Part shown: piece after piece, positions 44,100 through 53,306 of the stretch
How the letters are laid out: the number at the start of each line of letters is the position of its first letter
Position numbering within the stretch: position 1 is the first letter of the stretch
Source of the DNA: Mycobacterium simulans
GTDB taxonomy: Bacteria > Actinomycetota > Actinomycetes > Mycobacteriales > Mycobacteriaceae
Length of the DNA stretch: 64,000 nt
Reading direction: 5' to 3'
NCBI RefSeq assembly: GCF_900232995.1
Contig: NZ_OCVX01000003.1
Span: 310,660 to 374,659 of the forward strand
The notes under the pieces: model-generated
Told to the model about the DNA's origin: nothing
What the model saw: only the letters and a program-made list of their open reading frames with translations
The model's database searches: none
Translations under genes and position numbers: made by a program

Positions 44100-45386
44100 G
44101 TGGCGACAATTGCGGCGAGCCCCGCGCACAATGCCCTAGGCAAGGCCGCGCGACGGCTGCTGCCCCTGCTGTTCGTGCTGTACGTGATCAACTTCGTCGA
44201 TCGTGCGAACATCTCCATCGCCGCCCTGGCGATGAACGCCGACCTGCACCTGAGCGCCACCGCGTACGGTACCGCCGCCGGCGTCTTCTTCCTTGGCTAT
44301 GTCCTATTCCAGGTTCCCGCCAACGCGGCGCTGGCGCGCTTCGGCGCCGGTCGCACGCTCACCACGGTTGTCCTGGCCTGGGGTGTGTGCTCGGCGGCCA
44401 CGGCCTTTGTCACCAGCGCGCACACCTTGTATGTGGCGCGGTTTGCCCTCGGGGTCGCCGAGGCCGGCTTCTTCCCCGGCGTCATCGCGTATCTGACCGT
44501 GTGGTTTCCCTGCGCCCAGCGAGCCCGCGCCGTAGCTACCTTCCTGCTGGCGATTCCGGTCGCCAACGCGGTCGGTTTGCCGCTGTCCGGACTTATCGTC
44601 GACCACGTCCATCTGGCCGAGCTACCCGGCTGGCGGGCGATGTTTTTGATCGAGGCGCTGCCCGCACTGGTGCTGGCGCCGCTTCTTCGGCGGCTGTTGC
44701 CCGACAGCCCTCGACGGGCAAGCTGGCTCACCGCGCAGGAGCGCGCGGAGTTGTCGGCCCAGCTGTCCGAGGACACCCCCGACTCGGCCGACCGGCCGGG
44801 CGGAGCCGGTTGGCGGCTTGTCGTATACGCCGTCGTCTACGGGGGACTGTATTTCGCGCTGTATGCGTTGCAGTTCTTCATGCCCCAGCTGGTTGCCTCG
44901 CTCGCACACCGCACATCCACCCTGACGGCCGCCACCCTGTCGGCTCTGCCCTATGGTGTCGCGGCTGTGGCCATGCTGGTCTGGAGTCGCCGCAGCATCG
45001 ACCGCGCCGGCGCCCGAATCGGCCATATCACGGTACCGACGTTGGCCGCGGGCATCGCCGCGCTCGGTGCGGCTTTGAGCCCGATGTCACCGATGGTGAC
45101 GCTGAGCTGGCTGACGATCGCCGTCGCCGGAATCCTTGCAGCCATGCCCGCCTTTTGGAGCCGTTGCACCGCAGCGCTGGCCGGTCCCCGGGTCGCCGTG
45201 GCCATCGCAGCGGTCAATGCTGTAGCCAGCCTGGCAAGCTTTGCCGGTCCTTACGCCACCGGCTACCTCAAAGACGCCACCGGCAGCTACCAGCTCGCTC
45301 TGCTTACCGTCGCCGCGGTGTTAGCCACCGCAGCGGCCTGCAGCTATGCAAAGGTGCCCAACGCCAGTGGGCTGGGCCGCCGGTAG
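44100..45386 (+). CDS. Major facilitator superfamily transporter
   Basis: A 428-residue MFS permease with 12 predicted helices. The first-helix text LFVLYVINFVDRANIS and the loop FGAGRTLTTVVLAWGVCSAAT match the anion:cation symporter (phthalate/glucarate) group. The second half begins after a charged loop around residue 235. GTG 44100 follows the site GGAAGG. Substrate unknown, likely an organic acid. Confidence 0.85.
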   Translation: MATIAASPAHNALGKAARRLLPLLFVLYVINFVDRANISIAALAMNADLHLSATAYGTAAGVFFLGYVLFQVPANAALARFGAGRTLTTVVLAWGVCSAATAFVTSAHTLYVARFALGVAEAGFFPGVIAYLTVWFPCAQRARAVATFLLAIPVANAVGLPLSGLIVDHVHLAELPGWRAMFLIEALPALVLAPLLRRLLPDSPRRASWLTAQERAELSAQLSEDTPDSADRPGGAGWRLVVYAVVYGGLYFALYALQFFMPQLVASLAHRTSTLTAATLSALPYGVAAVAMLVWSRRSIDRAGARIGHITVPTLAAGIAALGAALSPMSPMVTLSWLTIAVAGILAAMPAFWSRCTAALAGPRVAVAIAAVNAVASLASFAGPYATGYLKDATGSYQLALLTVAAVLATAAACSYAKVPNASGLGRR

Positions 45387-45589
45387 TACCAGGCGGCGTC
45401 CGGGTTGACATCGCCGTTCACGATGAGGTTGTAGTAATGGGCCAAACCTTTCCACGGGCATATCGACGTGGTTGGGCTTTCGATCAGATGCTCCCGGTGC
45501 AACGACTCGGGCGGAAAAGTAGTGATTGCCCTCCGCACGGTGCGCGGCGCCTCGGCTATCACGGTCCCGTTCCACACAGCGCGAATCAT
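45344..45589 (-). pseudogene. DUF427 gene remnant
   Basis: From ATG 45589 the frame reads MIRAVWNGTVIAEAPRTV, then scrambled residues, then PPESLHREHL, SICPWKGLAHYY and NPDAAWYYRRPSP, the DUF427 signature. The expected EGNHYF lies in another frame at the scrambled place, showing two compensating indels (near 45525). The tail after DAAWYY is short and unlike the family, and it overlaps the MFS gene end. Probably decayed, though the frame stays open for 81 residues. Confidence 0.65.
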
Positions 45590-45796
45590 GGACTCGGTCT
45601 CCTCAGGTCCTGCCGAACATTTCACTGTCGATAGTGCACTCGCTGGGCGTGCGCTGCACAGCCGAACTGTCATGGTGGTGACACGATCAGTCGGATCATC
45701 GGCGGATTGTTCGCCGACTGACATTCGCCCACCGCTTAGCGGGCGCACGGTGACGTGGTGGGTTGATCGAAGTCAACAGCTTCCAGGTGCAGGACA

Positions 45797-47224
45797 CTAG
45801 CTGCGCGCCACGTCTGGACGCTTCACCACTTTGGCGACAAAATGCAGCACAACCACCACCACCCAGGACAACAGGCTGAGCCACAGCTGGGTACGCGCGG
45901 CGCGGTCGAACGCCATTTGCACCAGCACCGCGGTGATTCCGGCGACGGTCAGGATCGACAGCACCGGGAAGAACCACATCTTCACCCGCAGCTTGTCCGC
46001 AGACATCCGGCGGCGCAGCACAATCTGCGACAGCGCGATCAGCAAGTAGACGAACAAGATGACGGCGCCCGACGAATTGAGCAGAAACAGAAACACCGTG
46101 CCCGGTGCGAGCCAGGCCATGAGGACACAACCAAAGCCCACCGCCGACGAGCACAAGATCGCGATTGAGGGAACCCCGCGCCGGCTGACCCTGACCAGCT
46201 GGGCAGGCGCCTCGCGCCTGCCGGCGAGCACGAAGAGCATCCGCGAGGCGGTGTATAGGCCCGAGTTCAGACAGGACAGCACTGCCGTGAGCACCACCGC
46301 GTTCATGATCTGATCCGCACCACGAAGACCCATGTGCTTGAGTGCCGCGACATACGGCGAAGCACCGAGTTCCAACGAATTCCACGGCAGCACAACGACA
46401 AGCAGAAAGACCGAACCGACGAAGAAGATCACGATCCGCGCGACCACCGAGTTCGTCGCTCGCTGGATGGCATGCCCTGGGTTCCGGCTCTCGGCAGCCG
46501 CGATCGTGACGACCTCGGCACCGACCATGGAAAAGATCGCCACCACGATCGCGGCGAACACCGCCCCGACGCCGTTGGGAAAGAATCCGCCGTGCGAGTG
46601 CAGGTTGGAAAGGTCCATGTCGTGGCCGGGGAGGAACCCGAGGATGAAAGCCGCCCCCACGCCGAGAAAGATCATGATGGTCGCGACTTTGATTCCAGCG
46701 AACCAGAATTCGAACTCGCCGAAGGAGGTGACGGAGAACAAATTCGTCCCCGTCATCAACACCATCAGACACAACGCCAGCAACCACAGCGGCGCAGCGA
46801 ACCAGTAACTGAGAACCTTCGCGCCGGCCACCGCCTCGAAACCGACCACGATGACCCAGAAGTACCAATACAGCCAGCCAACCGAAAACCCGGCCCAACC
46901 ACCCAGTGCCTGGGCCGCATAGTCGGCGAACGATCCGGTCGACGGATTCGCGGTGGCCATCTCGCCCAGCATCCGCATGACTAGAACGATCAGCAGGCCG
47001 CAGACGGCGTAGGTCAGGAATGCGGCGGGCCCGGTCTCATGGATCACCACGCCAGAACCGACGAACAATCCCGCACCGATGACACCGCCGATGGCGATCA
47101 TGTTCAGCTGCCGCAGCGACAGTCCTTGGTGCAGCTGCGAAGTGTAACTTGGCCCGGGGCGCTCTGGACCACTTGGAATGTGTGACCCAGGTCGGGGATG
47201 AGCTCGGCTTTGCATGCGCCGCAT
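45797..47224 (-). CDS. gabP: Amino acid permease GabP (GABA permease-like)
   Basis: A 475-residue APC/AAT-family permease with 12 helices. IAIGGVIGAGLFVGSG is the first-helix substrate motif, MRMLGEMATANPSTGSFADYA the second, and VAIFSMVGAEVVTIAAAESRNP the sixth. It is the counterpart of Rv0522, annotated as GABA permease; M. tuberculosis GabP has been linked to uptake of several amino acids. The N-terminal 35 residues are hydrophilic. Divergent from the PPE gene. Confidence 0.88.
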   Translation of the reverse strand: MRRMQSRAHPRPGSHIPSGPERPGPSYTSQLHQGLSLRQLNMIAIGGVIGAGLFVGSGVVIHETGPAAFLTYAVCGLLIVLVMRMLGEMATANPSTGSFADYAAQALGGWAGFSVGWLYWYFWVIVVGFEAVAGAKVLSYWFAAPLWLLALCLMVLMTGTNLFSVTSFGEFEFWFAGIKVATIMIFLGVGAAFILGFLPGHDMDLSNLHSHGGFFPNGVGAVFAAIVVAIFSMVGAEVVTIAAAESRNPGHAIQRATNSVVARIVIFFVGSVFLLVVVLPWNSLELGASPYVAALKHMGLRGADQIMNAVVLTAVLSCLNSGLYTASRMLFVLAGRREAPAQLVRVSRRGVPSIAILCSSAVGFGCVLMAWLAPGTVFLFLLNSSGAVILFVYLLIALSQIVLRRRMSADKLRVKMWFFPVLSILTVAGITAVLVQMAFDRAARTQLWLSLLSWVVVVVLHFVAKVVKRPDVARS

Positions 47225-47429
47225 GACCGGACGCTAGCAGCTCCTGCCGCTCGCCGGCGCGCCGGCGATGAAAGTGCGGCCTGGATGCCTGCCAGCCCCA
47301 GTTGCTGTTTCGCCGGAAAACACCGGTTCTTATCCGGGAAATGTTCTAGCGTCTGTGTTGCCGGACAGGCTCACCCCAGGATCCCCGGGCCAGGTATGGG
47401 AAAACGACGGCTGAGAAAGAATTGACGTG

Positions 47430-49079
47430 ATGGACTTTCCGGTGTTGCCACCTGAGATCAATTCGGCGCGCATGTATCTCGGTGCCGGGTCGGAACCGAT
47501 GCTGGCCACGGCGGCGGCCTGGGATGAGCTGGCCGCCGAGTTGAGCGCCGCGTCCGCATCATTCGGCGCGGCGACCGCTGCACTGATCGAGGCGGCGTGG
47601 CAGGGACCAGCATCGGCGGCGATGGCGGCCGCGGCGGCCCCTTATGCGGGGTGGTTGGCTGCCGTGGCCGCCCAGGCGCAAGCGGCGGGCGGGCAGGCAC
47701 GGGCGACGGCGACCGCGTTTGAGGCCGCGCGGGCGGCCACGGTGCATCCGGCAGTGGTGGCGGTCAATCGTGCTCAGCTGGTCTCGCTAGTGAGGTCGAA
47801 TGTGTTGGGGCTCAACGCCCCCTCGATTGCGGCCGCCGAGGCCGTCTATGAACAGATGTGGGCCGCGGATGTGGCCGCGATGGTGGGCTATCACGGCGGC
47901 GCTTCGGCGGCGGCAACCCAGTTGACGCCATGGGAAGCACTGACAAGCCTGCCCGGCCTCAATCTCGGCATTGGCAACATCGGCAACTTCAACGTCGGCA
48001 ACGGCAATAACGGCCTCGAAAACTTTGGCAACGGAAACCTTGGCAATACCAACATCGGCAGCGGAAACCACGGCAACTCCAACGTGGGCGGCGGAAACAC
48101 TGGTGACCGAAACTTCGGCGGCGGAAACGCCGGCAGCCAAAACCTCGGCATAGGCAACAGGGGCAATGCAAACAACGGCTCCGGGAACTTTGGCAACGGC
48201 AACGTCGGCGACGGCAACAGGGGCAACTCAAACTTCGGCTCCGGGAACTTTGGCCACGACAACATCGGCTGGGGAAACGCCGGCAGCACCAACAAGGGCA
48301 TTGCGAACACCGGCAGCGGCAACATCGGCTTATGGAACACCGGCAACGGAAACATCGGCATCGGGCTCACCGGCGACAACCAGGTGGGCATCGGCGGCCT
48401 GAACTCGGGGACCGGAAACACCGGCCTGTTCAATTCGGGCAACGGCAACACCGGCTTCTTCAACGCAAACACCGGAAACACCGGCTTCTTCAACTCGGGC
48501 TCCGGAAGCTGGGGCGTGGGCAACTCGGGCGAGTACAACACCGGTCTATACAACTCGGGAGCCTCCAGCACAGGCTGGGCAAACTCGGCCACCGCGAACA
48601 CCGGCATCGGGAACTCGGACAACTGCAACACCGGCAGCTTTAACTCGGGCACGTTCAACACCGGCAGCTTCAACTCGGGCAGCTCTAACTCGGGCAGCTA
48701 CAACGCGGGCAACGTCAACACCGGATTCGGAAACTCGGGTAACACCAACACGGGTGGTTATAACGCGGGCAATCTCAACACCGGCTTCGGATATACCGCA
48801 ATTGGCATCGGCCCCAACTCGGGCTTCTTCAACAGTGGCTCGGGCAGCTCCGGCTTCTACAACATGGGCAATGGCAGCTCAGGTTTCCAAAACGCAGACG
48901 TCGACGCCTCGGGCATCAGGAACTCGACCCCCGCCTCGGGATACCTCAATTCGAGCGGGAACACCTCGGGTTTCTTCAACTCAGGCTTCCTCTTCAATTC
49001 GGGCTTCGGAAACTCGGGCTTCGGAAACTCGGGCGTCTACAACATCGGCACTTTCTTGGCAGGCTTCGGTCGCCGCTAA
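47430..49079 (+). CDS. PPE-family protein, MPTR subfamily
   Basis: A 549-residue protein. Residues 1-180 form the PPE domain: [20 protein letters not shown], then [22 protein letters not shown]. From about residue 180 it is built of pentapeptide-like NxGxGNxG repeats (MPTR), first with GNxGxxN then with xTGFFNSG units. PPE proteins leave the cell through ESX-5 usually with a PE partner, but no PE gene adjoins. It sits between gabP and the methyltransferase, where M. tuberculosis has no PPE as I recall, so it is an insertion. ATG 47430 is used; GTG 47427 is directly ahead. Confidence 0.9.
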   Translation: MDFPVLPPEINSARMYLGAGSEPMLATAAAWDELAAELSAASASFGAATAALIEAAWQGPASAAMAAAAAPYAGWLAAVAAQAQAAGGQARATATAFEAARAATVHPAVVAVNRAQLVSLVRSNVLGLNAPSIAAAEAVYEQMWAADVAAMVGYHGGASAAATQLTPWEALTSLPGLNLGIGNIGNFNVGNGNNGLENFGNGNLGNTNIGSGNHGNSNVGGGNTGDRNFGGGNAGSQNLGIGNRGNANNGSGNFGNGNVGDGNRGNSNFGSGNFGHDNIGWGNAGSTNKGIANTGSGNIGLWNTGNGNIGIGLTGDNQVGIGGLNSGTGNTGLFNSGNGNTGFFNANTGNTGFFNSGSGSWGVGNSGEYNTGLYNSGASSTGWANSATANTGIGNSDNCNTGSFNSGTFNTGSFNSGSSNSGSYNAGNVNTGFGNSGNTNTGGYNAGNLNTGFGYTAIGIGPNSGFFNSGSGSSGFYNMGNGSSGFQNADVDASGIRNSTPASGYLNSSGNTSGFFNSGFLFNSGFGNSGFGNSGVYNIGTFLAGFGRR

Positions 49080-49087
49080 CCGGGCTG

Positions 49088-49831
49088 TCAGTCCAGGCGG
49101 GTAGCCACCACGGCCCACACCGGCAGATGCACCCGGTGGTCCTGCAGCAGCGGGCCAATGGTCTGCAACTGCTCGAACAACGGTTGCATCCGCCCGACCA
49201 TCTCATCCTGGTTTTCGGCGACAACCTTGTTCATGGCTTCGAACGTCTGCGGAAGGAAGCGGGCCTGGTAGGTAGTGCCGCCCAGGTAGTCCACCCGCCA
49301 GCCGCCCGCACCGAGCACCCGCTCGAAGTTGTCGGCCGGGATGCCCGCCCACTGGATGCCGTTGACGTTGTGCGGGCTGAACTCGAACATGTACAACCGT
49401 GCGCCGGGTTTGGTGGCGCGGTGCAGCGCTTGCGCATACCGGGTCTGGATGCCCTCGTCGCCCATGAACACGTGGTAGAACGCACTGTCCACGACGGTGT
49501 CGAAGCGTCCCTCGAACCCTTCCAGCTTGGTGGCGTCGGCGACCTGAAAGTCGACCTGCACCCCGGCACGCGCGGCGTTCCGCTTGGCCCGTTCGATCGC
49601 CGACGGCGAACCATCGATACCGGTGGCCGAATACCCATGCGCCGCATAGTGAATCGCGTGGTAACCCGGTCCGGTACCGGGGTCGAGCACCTCGCCGCGT
49701 ATCGCGCCGTATGCCACCAGCTGTTGCACAACCGGCTGTGGCCCGCCGATATCCCACGGGATCAGCCCATCGGCCGCCGTTGCGTCGCCGTACAGCGGCT
49801 CGAAACCCGCCACACTCGCGTCAGTAGTCAT
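49088..49831 (-). CDS. Class I SAM-dependent methyltransferase (intact Rv0520-Rv0521 equivalent)
   Basis: A 247-residue Rossmann methyltransferase. Motif I is VLDPGTGPGYHAIHYA, followed by GIDGSPSAIERAKRNA (acidic ribose-binding loop) and FDTVVDSAFYHVF (motif IV). A helical cap FERVLGAGGWRVDYL follows. The gene is full length here; in M. tuberculosis I recall the region as two short ORFs annotated as methyltransferase fragments. The substrate is not known. Possible operator palindromes lie upstream (49854-49921). Confidence 0.85.
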   Translation of the reverse strand: MTTDASVAGFEPLYGDATAADGLIPWDIGGPQPVVQQLVAYGAIRGEVLDPGTGPGYHAIHYAAHGYSATGIDGSPSAIERAKRNAARAGVQVDFQVADATKLEGFEGRFDTVVDSAFYHVFMGDEGIQTRYAQALHRATKPGARLYMFEFSPHNVNGIQWAGIPADNFERVLGAGGWRVDYLGGTTYQARFLPQTFEAMNKVVAENQDEMVGRMQPLFEQLQTIGPLLQDHRVHLPVWAVVATRLD

Positions 49832-49853
49832 TGTTCGCCTCGCTTCCTCGCGA

Positions 49854-49921
49854 TAGTAGACGTATTAGTTCACTAAAAACCAAGCGTAGCCGAGCCCGTC
49901 AAGGAACACAATCGTCTACTA
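49854..49921. promoter_or_regulatory. Inverted repeats upstream of the methyltransferase
   Basis: TAGTAGACG at 49854-49862 and CGTCTACTA at 49913-49921 are perfect 9-base complements 50 bases apart. Between them TTAGTTCACTAA (49865-49876) is a 5+2+5 palindrome of TetR-operator type. The region is AT-rich compared with its surroundings and immediately precedes the minus-strand methyltransferase start. A repressor site is likely; the regulator is not in the window. Confidence 0.5.
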
Positions 49922-50050
49922 GAAAAAGGCGACCTAGTTCCGTCGGATTGCCGGGTCAGCAGCCCCGCGTGTCACGCCGTCATTACGAGTCCCTTGCGAT
50001 CCGGCGTGGCAGGGCGTCAAACCCCCGTCGGCGCGGCATGATTGACGCTC

Positions 50051-50920
50051 GTGGCTGACCTGCTGCCCCGCCGCGCCGTGCTCCGGATGGGCGCCAGCGC
50101 CAGTGTTGGAGCAGCCGGTGTGTGGGCGCTGAGCGCGCTGCTGGACCCGGTGAAGCCGCATGCGACGCCAGCGCCGCAAAGTCCCGCCCCGTTCGAGCCG
50201 CCGACCGCGGGTAAAACCTTGCCCACCAAGCTGACCGGATCGTTCATCTCCGCGGCACGCGGAGGCATCAAGACCAACTGGGTGATAGCCATGCCACCGG
50301 GCCAAACCAAGATGCTGCGCCCGGTGATCGCCTTGCACGGCAAGGACGGCGACGCCAACATGATGCTCGACCTCGGTGTTGAGGACGCGCTGGCCCAACT
50401 GGTCCGCGAGGGCAAACCGCCGTTCGCCGTGGTGGGTGTAGACGGCGGGCCTAGCAGTTACTGGCACCGGCGCGCAGGCGGTCAAGACTCCGGCACCATG
50501 GTGCTCGAAGAGCTGCTGCCGATGCTGACCTCGATGGGCATGGACACCTCGCGGGTCGGATTCATGGGCTGGTCGATGGGGGGATACGGCGCACTGCTGC
50601 TGGGTGCCCGGCTGGGTCCGGACCGCACCGCCGGGATCTGCGCGGTCAGCCCCGCGCTATACATGACCTACATCGGCAGCGCGCCCGGCGCCTTCGACAG
50701 TGTCGACGACTGGAACCGCAACACCGTGTTCGGCCTGCCGGTGCTCAACTCGATCCCCATCCGGGTCGACTGCGGCCTGGCCGACCGCTTCTTCTTCGCC
50801 TCGAGCCAATTCGTCAGCCAGCTGAAGAAACGGCCGGCGGGCAGCTTCTCCCCCGGCGGGCACGACGTGGACTACTGGCGCCAACAACTACCGGGCGAAC
50901 TGGCCTGGATGGCGTCTTGA
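50051..50920 (+). CDS. Exported alpha/beta-hydrolase, esterase type (Rv0519c-like)
   Basis: A 289-residue hydrolase. The N-terminus has twin Arg before a hydrophobic stretch (PRRAVLRMGASASVGAAGVW), a likely Tat or Sec export signal. The nucleophile elbow is GFMGWSMGGYGALLLG (GxSxG), and the C-terminal GGHDVDYW supplies the catalytic His. The fold is that of esterase D/antigen 85-like proteins. The stop overlaps the following acyltransferase start (TTGA). Role: ester cleavage in the envelope, inferred. Confidence 0.8.
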   Translation: MADLLPRRAVLRMGASASVGAAGVWALSALLDPVKPHATPAPQSPAPFEPPTAGKTLPTKLTGSFISAARGGIKTNWVIAMPPGQTKMLRPVIALHGKDGDANMMLDLGVEDALAQLVREGKPPFAVVGVDGGPSSYWHRRAGGQDSGTMVLEELLPMLTSMGMDTSRVGFMGWSMGGYGALLLGARLGPDRTAGICAVSPALYMTYIGSAPGAFDSVDDWNRNTVFGLPVLNSIPIRVDCGLADRFFFASSQFVSQLKKRPAGSFSPGGHDVDYWRQQLPGELAWMAS

Positions 50921-53067
50921 CGGTGGACCCGTCCAACCCGCCCCGCCCAGCGGAGCGGCGCATAGCGCGGACCGGGTTCCGCCCGGACATCGAGGGGTTG
51001 CGCGCCGTCGCGGTCATCGCCGTCGTCCTTTATCACGCGGGCATACCCGGCGTCGGCGGCGGCTACATCGGTGTCGACGTCTTCTTTGTCATCTCTGGCT
51101 TCTTGATCACCGGCCTGCTCTGGCGGGAGGTGGCAACCACCAACACCGTTGCGCTGGGCCGCTTTTACGCCGCCCGCGCCCGCCGCCTGCTGCCGGCCGC
51201 GGCCACCGTCGGCGTGGTGACCGCGATCGCGGCGGCGGTCGTGCTACCGCCGCTGCAAGCGCGGCGCGTCTTTGTGGACGGCATCGCCAGCGCCCTGTAT
51301 GTCGGCAACTACCGGTTCGCCACCCAGGGCACCGACTACTTGGTCTCCGACCTGCCGCCGTCGCCGTTCCAGCACTACTGGTCGCTCGGGGTCGAGGAGC
51401 AGTTCTATCTGGTGTGGCCGGCCCTGATCATCGGTACGGCCTGGCTGGTACGACGGGTCCGCAAGGACACCAAGGGCACCGTGCCGTATGTGGTGGTCCT
51501 GGCACTCGTGGCAGCGGCGTCGCTGGCAGCGGCCGTCGTGTGGACCCGCACGTCGCCGACGTGGGCGTTCTTTTCGCTGCCCACCCGCGCCTGGGAGCTG
51601 GCCGCCGGCGGTCTGGTTGCGTTGTCGATCGGCCAATGGCGCCGGCTGCCGCTGTTGCCCGCGGCGGTCGCCGGCTGGGGTGGTCTGGCGCTGATCCTGC
51701 TGACCTGCACCCAACTGGGCCCGCACACTCCTTACCCCGGAACCTCGGCGCTGCTGCCGGTGCTGGGCACCGCACTGGTGATCGGCAGCGGTACCGTCAC
51801 CGGCGGCATGGGAGTTGGTCGCGTGCTGTGCCCGCCGGTGATGCGCGCGATTGGCCGGGTGTCGTATTCGTGGTACCTCTGGCACTGGCCGGTGCTGTTG
51901 CTGATGCCGCCGCTGCTGGGTGATCCCGCGGGCCTGCCGGGCCGGCTGGCCGCGACGACGGTCTCCGCCGGATTCGCGGTGATCACCCTGCATTTGGTGG
52001 AGAATCCGGGTCGGTTCGCCGCGGCCCTGCGCCGATCGGCGAAGACCAGCCTGGTTGTGGCCGGCGCCGCCAGCGCCGTCGCCGCGTGCGCGTGTGCGCC
52101 GCTGCTCACGGCGATACCGGTGCCGGTGGGCCACGGGGCGGCCGCCCCCGAGGCGAAGATCGTCGCGCTACCCACGACCGCCGTCCCGCCAGCGATCAGT
52201 CCGCAAGAAGCCGCGGTGCAAACTGCGTTCGCGCAAGCGCGCGCCGCGGTGGCCGCATCCGCCGGCCTGCGCGCCGTCCCGTCGAACCTCACCCCACCGC
52301 TGGGCGCGGCACCGGGCGACAAGGCGCCGGTATTCGTCAACGGCGGCATGCGTTCCTGGCGCGACGTCGGGCAAAGCGAATGCGCCTCGGGCGATACCGC
52401 CTCGCCGACGACCGTGGCACTGATCGGCGACTCGCACGCCGCCATGTGGGACCCGGCCCTCCAACAGGTCGCCGAGCAGCGGCACTGGCGGCTGGAGACG
52501 ATGGCCAAGGTGACCTGCCCGCTGCAGGATCTGCCGATCGTCAGCCCGTATTTGGGCCGCAGGTACACCGAGTGCGAACAGTGGCGCAGCCAGATCATCA
52601 GCCGCCTGCAGGCCGCGCCGCCGCGGCTGGTGGTGTTGAGCATGAGCCGTCGCTACCACGCCGACTTCAGCTTCGCGTCCTACGACCCGGCATGGATCGA
52701 GACCTTGACCAAGACGGTCGCGCAGCTGCGCAGCATCGGTGCGCGGGTTCTGATCCTGGGCCCGGTCGCCGATCCTCAATCGTCGGTGCCCACCTGCCTG
52801 TCGGCCCACTTAGACGATGCCACCGCCTGCGCGCCGGCCCGGTCGGTTGCGGTCAACGGCGACGGCACCGCCGCAGAGCAAGCCGCGACCGCCGCGGGCG
52901 GCGGTCATTATGCGGACCTGACCGATTTGTTCTGCAGTCCGGACCGCTGTCCAGTGATCGTCGGCAACACTCTGGTGTTCCGCGATGACAACCACGTGAC
53001 GACCGAGTACGCACAGCTGCTGGCACCTGTTATCGGCGCGCTGGCCGATCGCGCCCTGTCAGAGTGA
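50917..53067 (+). CDS. Membrane O-acyltransferase fused to an SGNH domain (OafA-like)
   Basis: A 716-residue protein. Residues about 25-380 are an acyltransferase-3 membrane domain with some ten helices; IAVVLYHAGIPGVGGG holds the catalytic His, and FFVISGFLITGLL follows. Residues about 490-710 are an SGNH domain with VALIGDSHAAMW (Ser, block I) and DDNHVTTEYA (block V His). This is the OafA/YrhL architecture that acetylates or acylates cell-envelope sugars. TTG 50917 or GTG 50923 may start it; both couple it to the upstream hydrolase. It is similar in layout to Rv1565c and Rv0111. Confidence 0.9.
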   Translation: MTVDPSNPPRPAERRIARTGFRPDIEGLRAVAVIAVVLYHAGIPGVGGGYIGVDVFFVISGFLITGLLWREVATTNTVALGRFYAARARRLLPAAATVGVVTAIAAAVVLPPLQARRVFVDGIASALYVGNYRFATQGTDYLVSDLPPSPFQHYWSLGVEEQFYLVWPALIIGTAWLVRRVRKDTKGTVPYVVVLALVAAASLAAAVVWTRTSPTWAFFSLPTRAWELAAGGLVALSIGQWRRLPLLPAAVAGWGGLALILLTCTQLGPHTPYPGTSALLPVLGTALVIGSGTVTGGMGVGRVLCPPVMRAIGRVSYSWYLWHWPVLLLMPPLLGDPAGLPGRLAATTVSAGFAVITLHLVENPGRFAAALRRSAKTSLVVAGAASAVAACACAPLLTAIPVPVGHGAAAPEAKIVALPTTAVPPAISPQEAAVQTAFAQARAAVAASAGLRAVPSNLTPPLGAAPGDKAPVFVNGGMRSWRDVGQSECASGDTASPTTVALIGDSHAAMWDPALQQVAEQRHWRLETMAKVTCPLQDLPIVSPYLGRRYTECEQWRSQIISRLQAAPPRLVVLSMSRRYHADFSFASYDPAWIETLTKTVAQLRSIGARVLILGPVADPQSSVPTCLSAHLDDATACAPARSVAVNGDGTAAEQAATAAGGGHYADLTDLFCSPDRCPVIVGNTLVFRDDNHVTTEYAQLLAPVIGALADRALSE

Positions 53068-53137
53068 ATTTATTCGCGAAATGAACCTCGCGGCGACGAC
53101 GAACGTGTTAGGAATGAAAGAGCTTTGGAGGTTTGAG

Positions 53138-53254
53138 ATGAGTCCGATGCTGCTGGCCTTCCTCTCGGTGGCCGCACCACTCGCCGGACTTGGTCTCATG
53201 CAATTGCAAGCGCGCCTTGAACGTTGGGACTACGAGCGGCACGCAGAAGACTGA
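53138..53254 (+). CDS. 38-residue membrane small protein
   Basis: A short gene starting at ATG 53138 after the site GGAGG (53127-53131). One hydrophobic helix (MLLAFLSVAAPLAGLGL) is followed by LQARLERWDYERHAED. The ending RWDxERHAxD is, as I recall, conserved in tiny mycobacterial proteins next to acyltransferases. Function unknown. Confidence 0.7.
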   Translation: MSPMLLAFLSVAAPLAGLGLMQLQARLERWDYERHAED

Positions 53255-53306
53255 AGCTATCCGCCAAACGCCTTGTGCGCCTGGCTGTTCAACCTCGCCC
53301 AGACAC

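Noticed and set aside
47891..48673. Minus-strand frame rich in FPLPV repeats
   Set aside because: Antisense of the MPTR repeats of the PPE gene; no start signal or domain.
48000..49060. Regularly spaced repeats that might suggest a CRISPR array
   Set aside because: They are in-frame NxGxGN codon repeats of a PPE-MPTR protein, without identical repeats and unique spacers.
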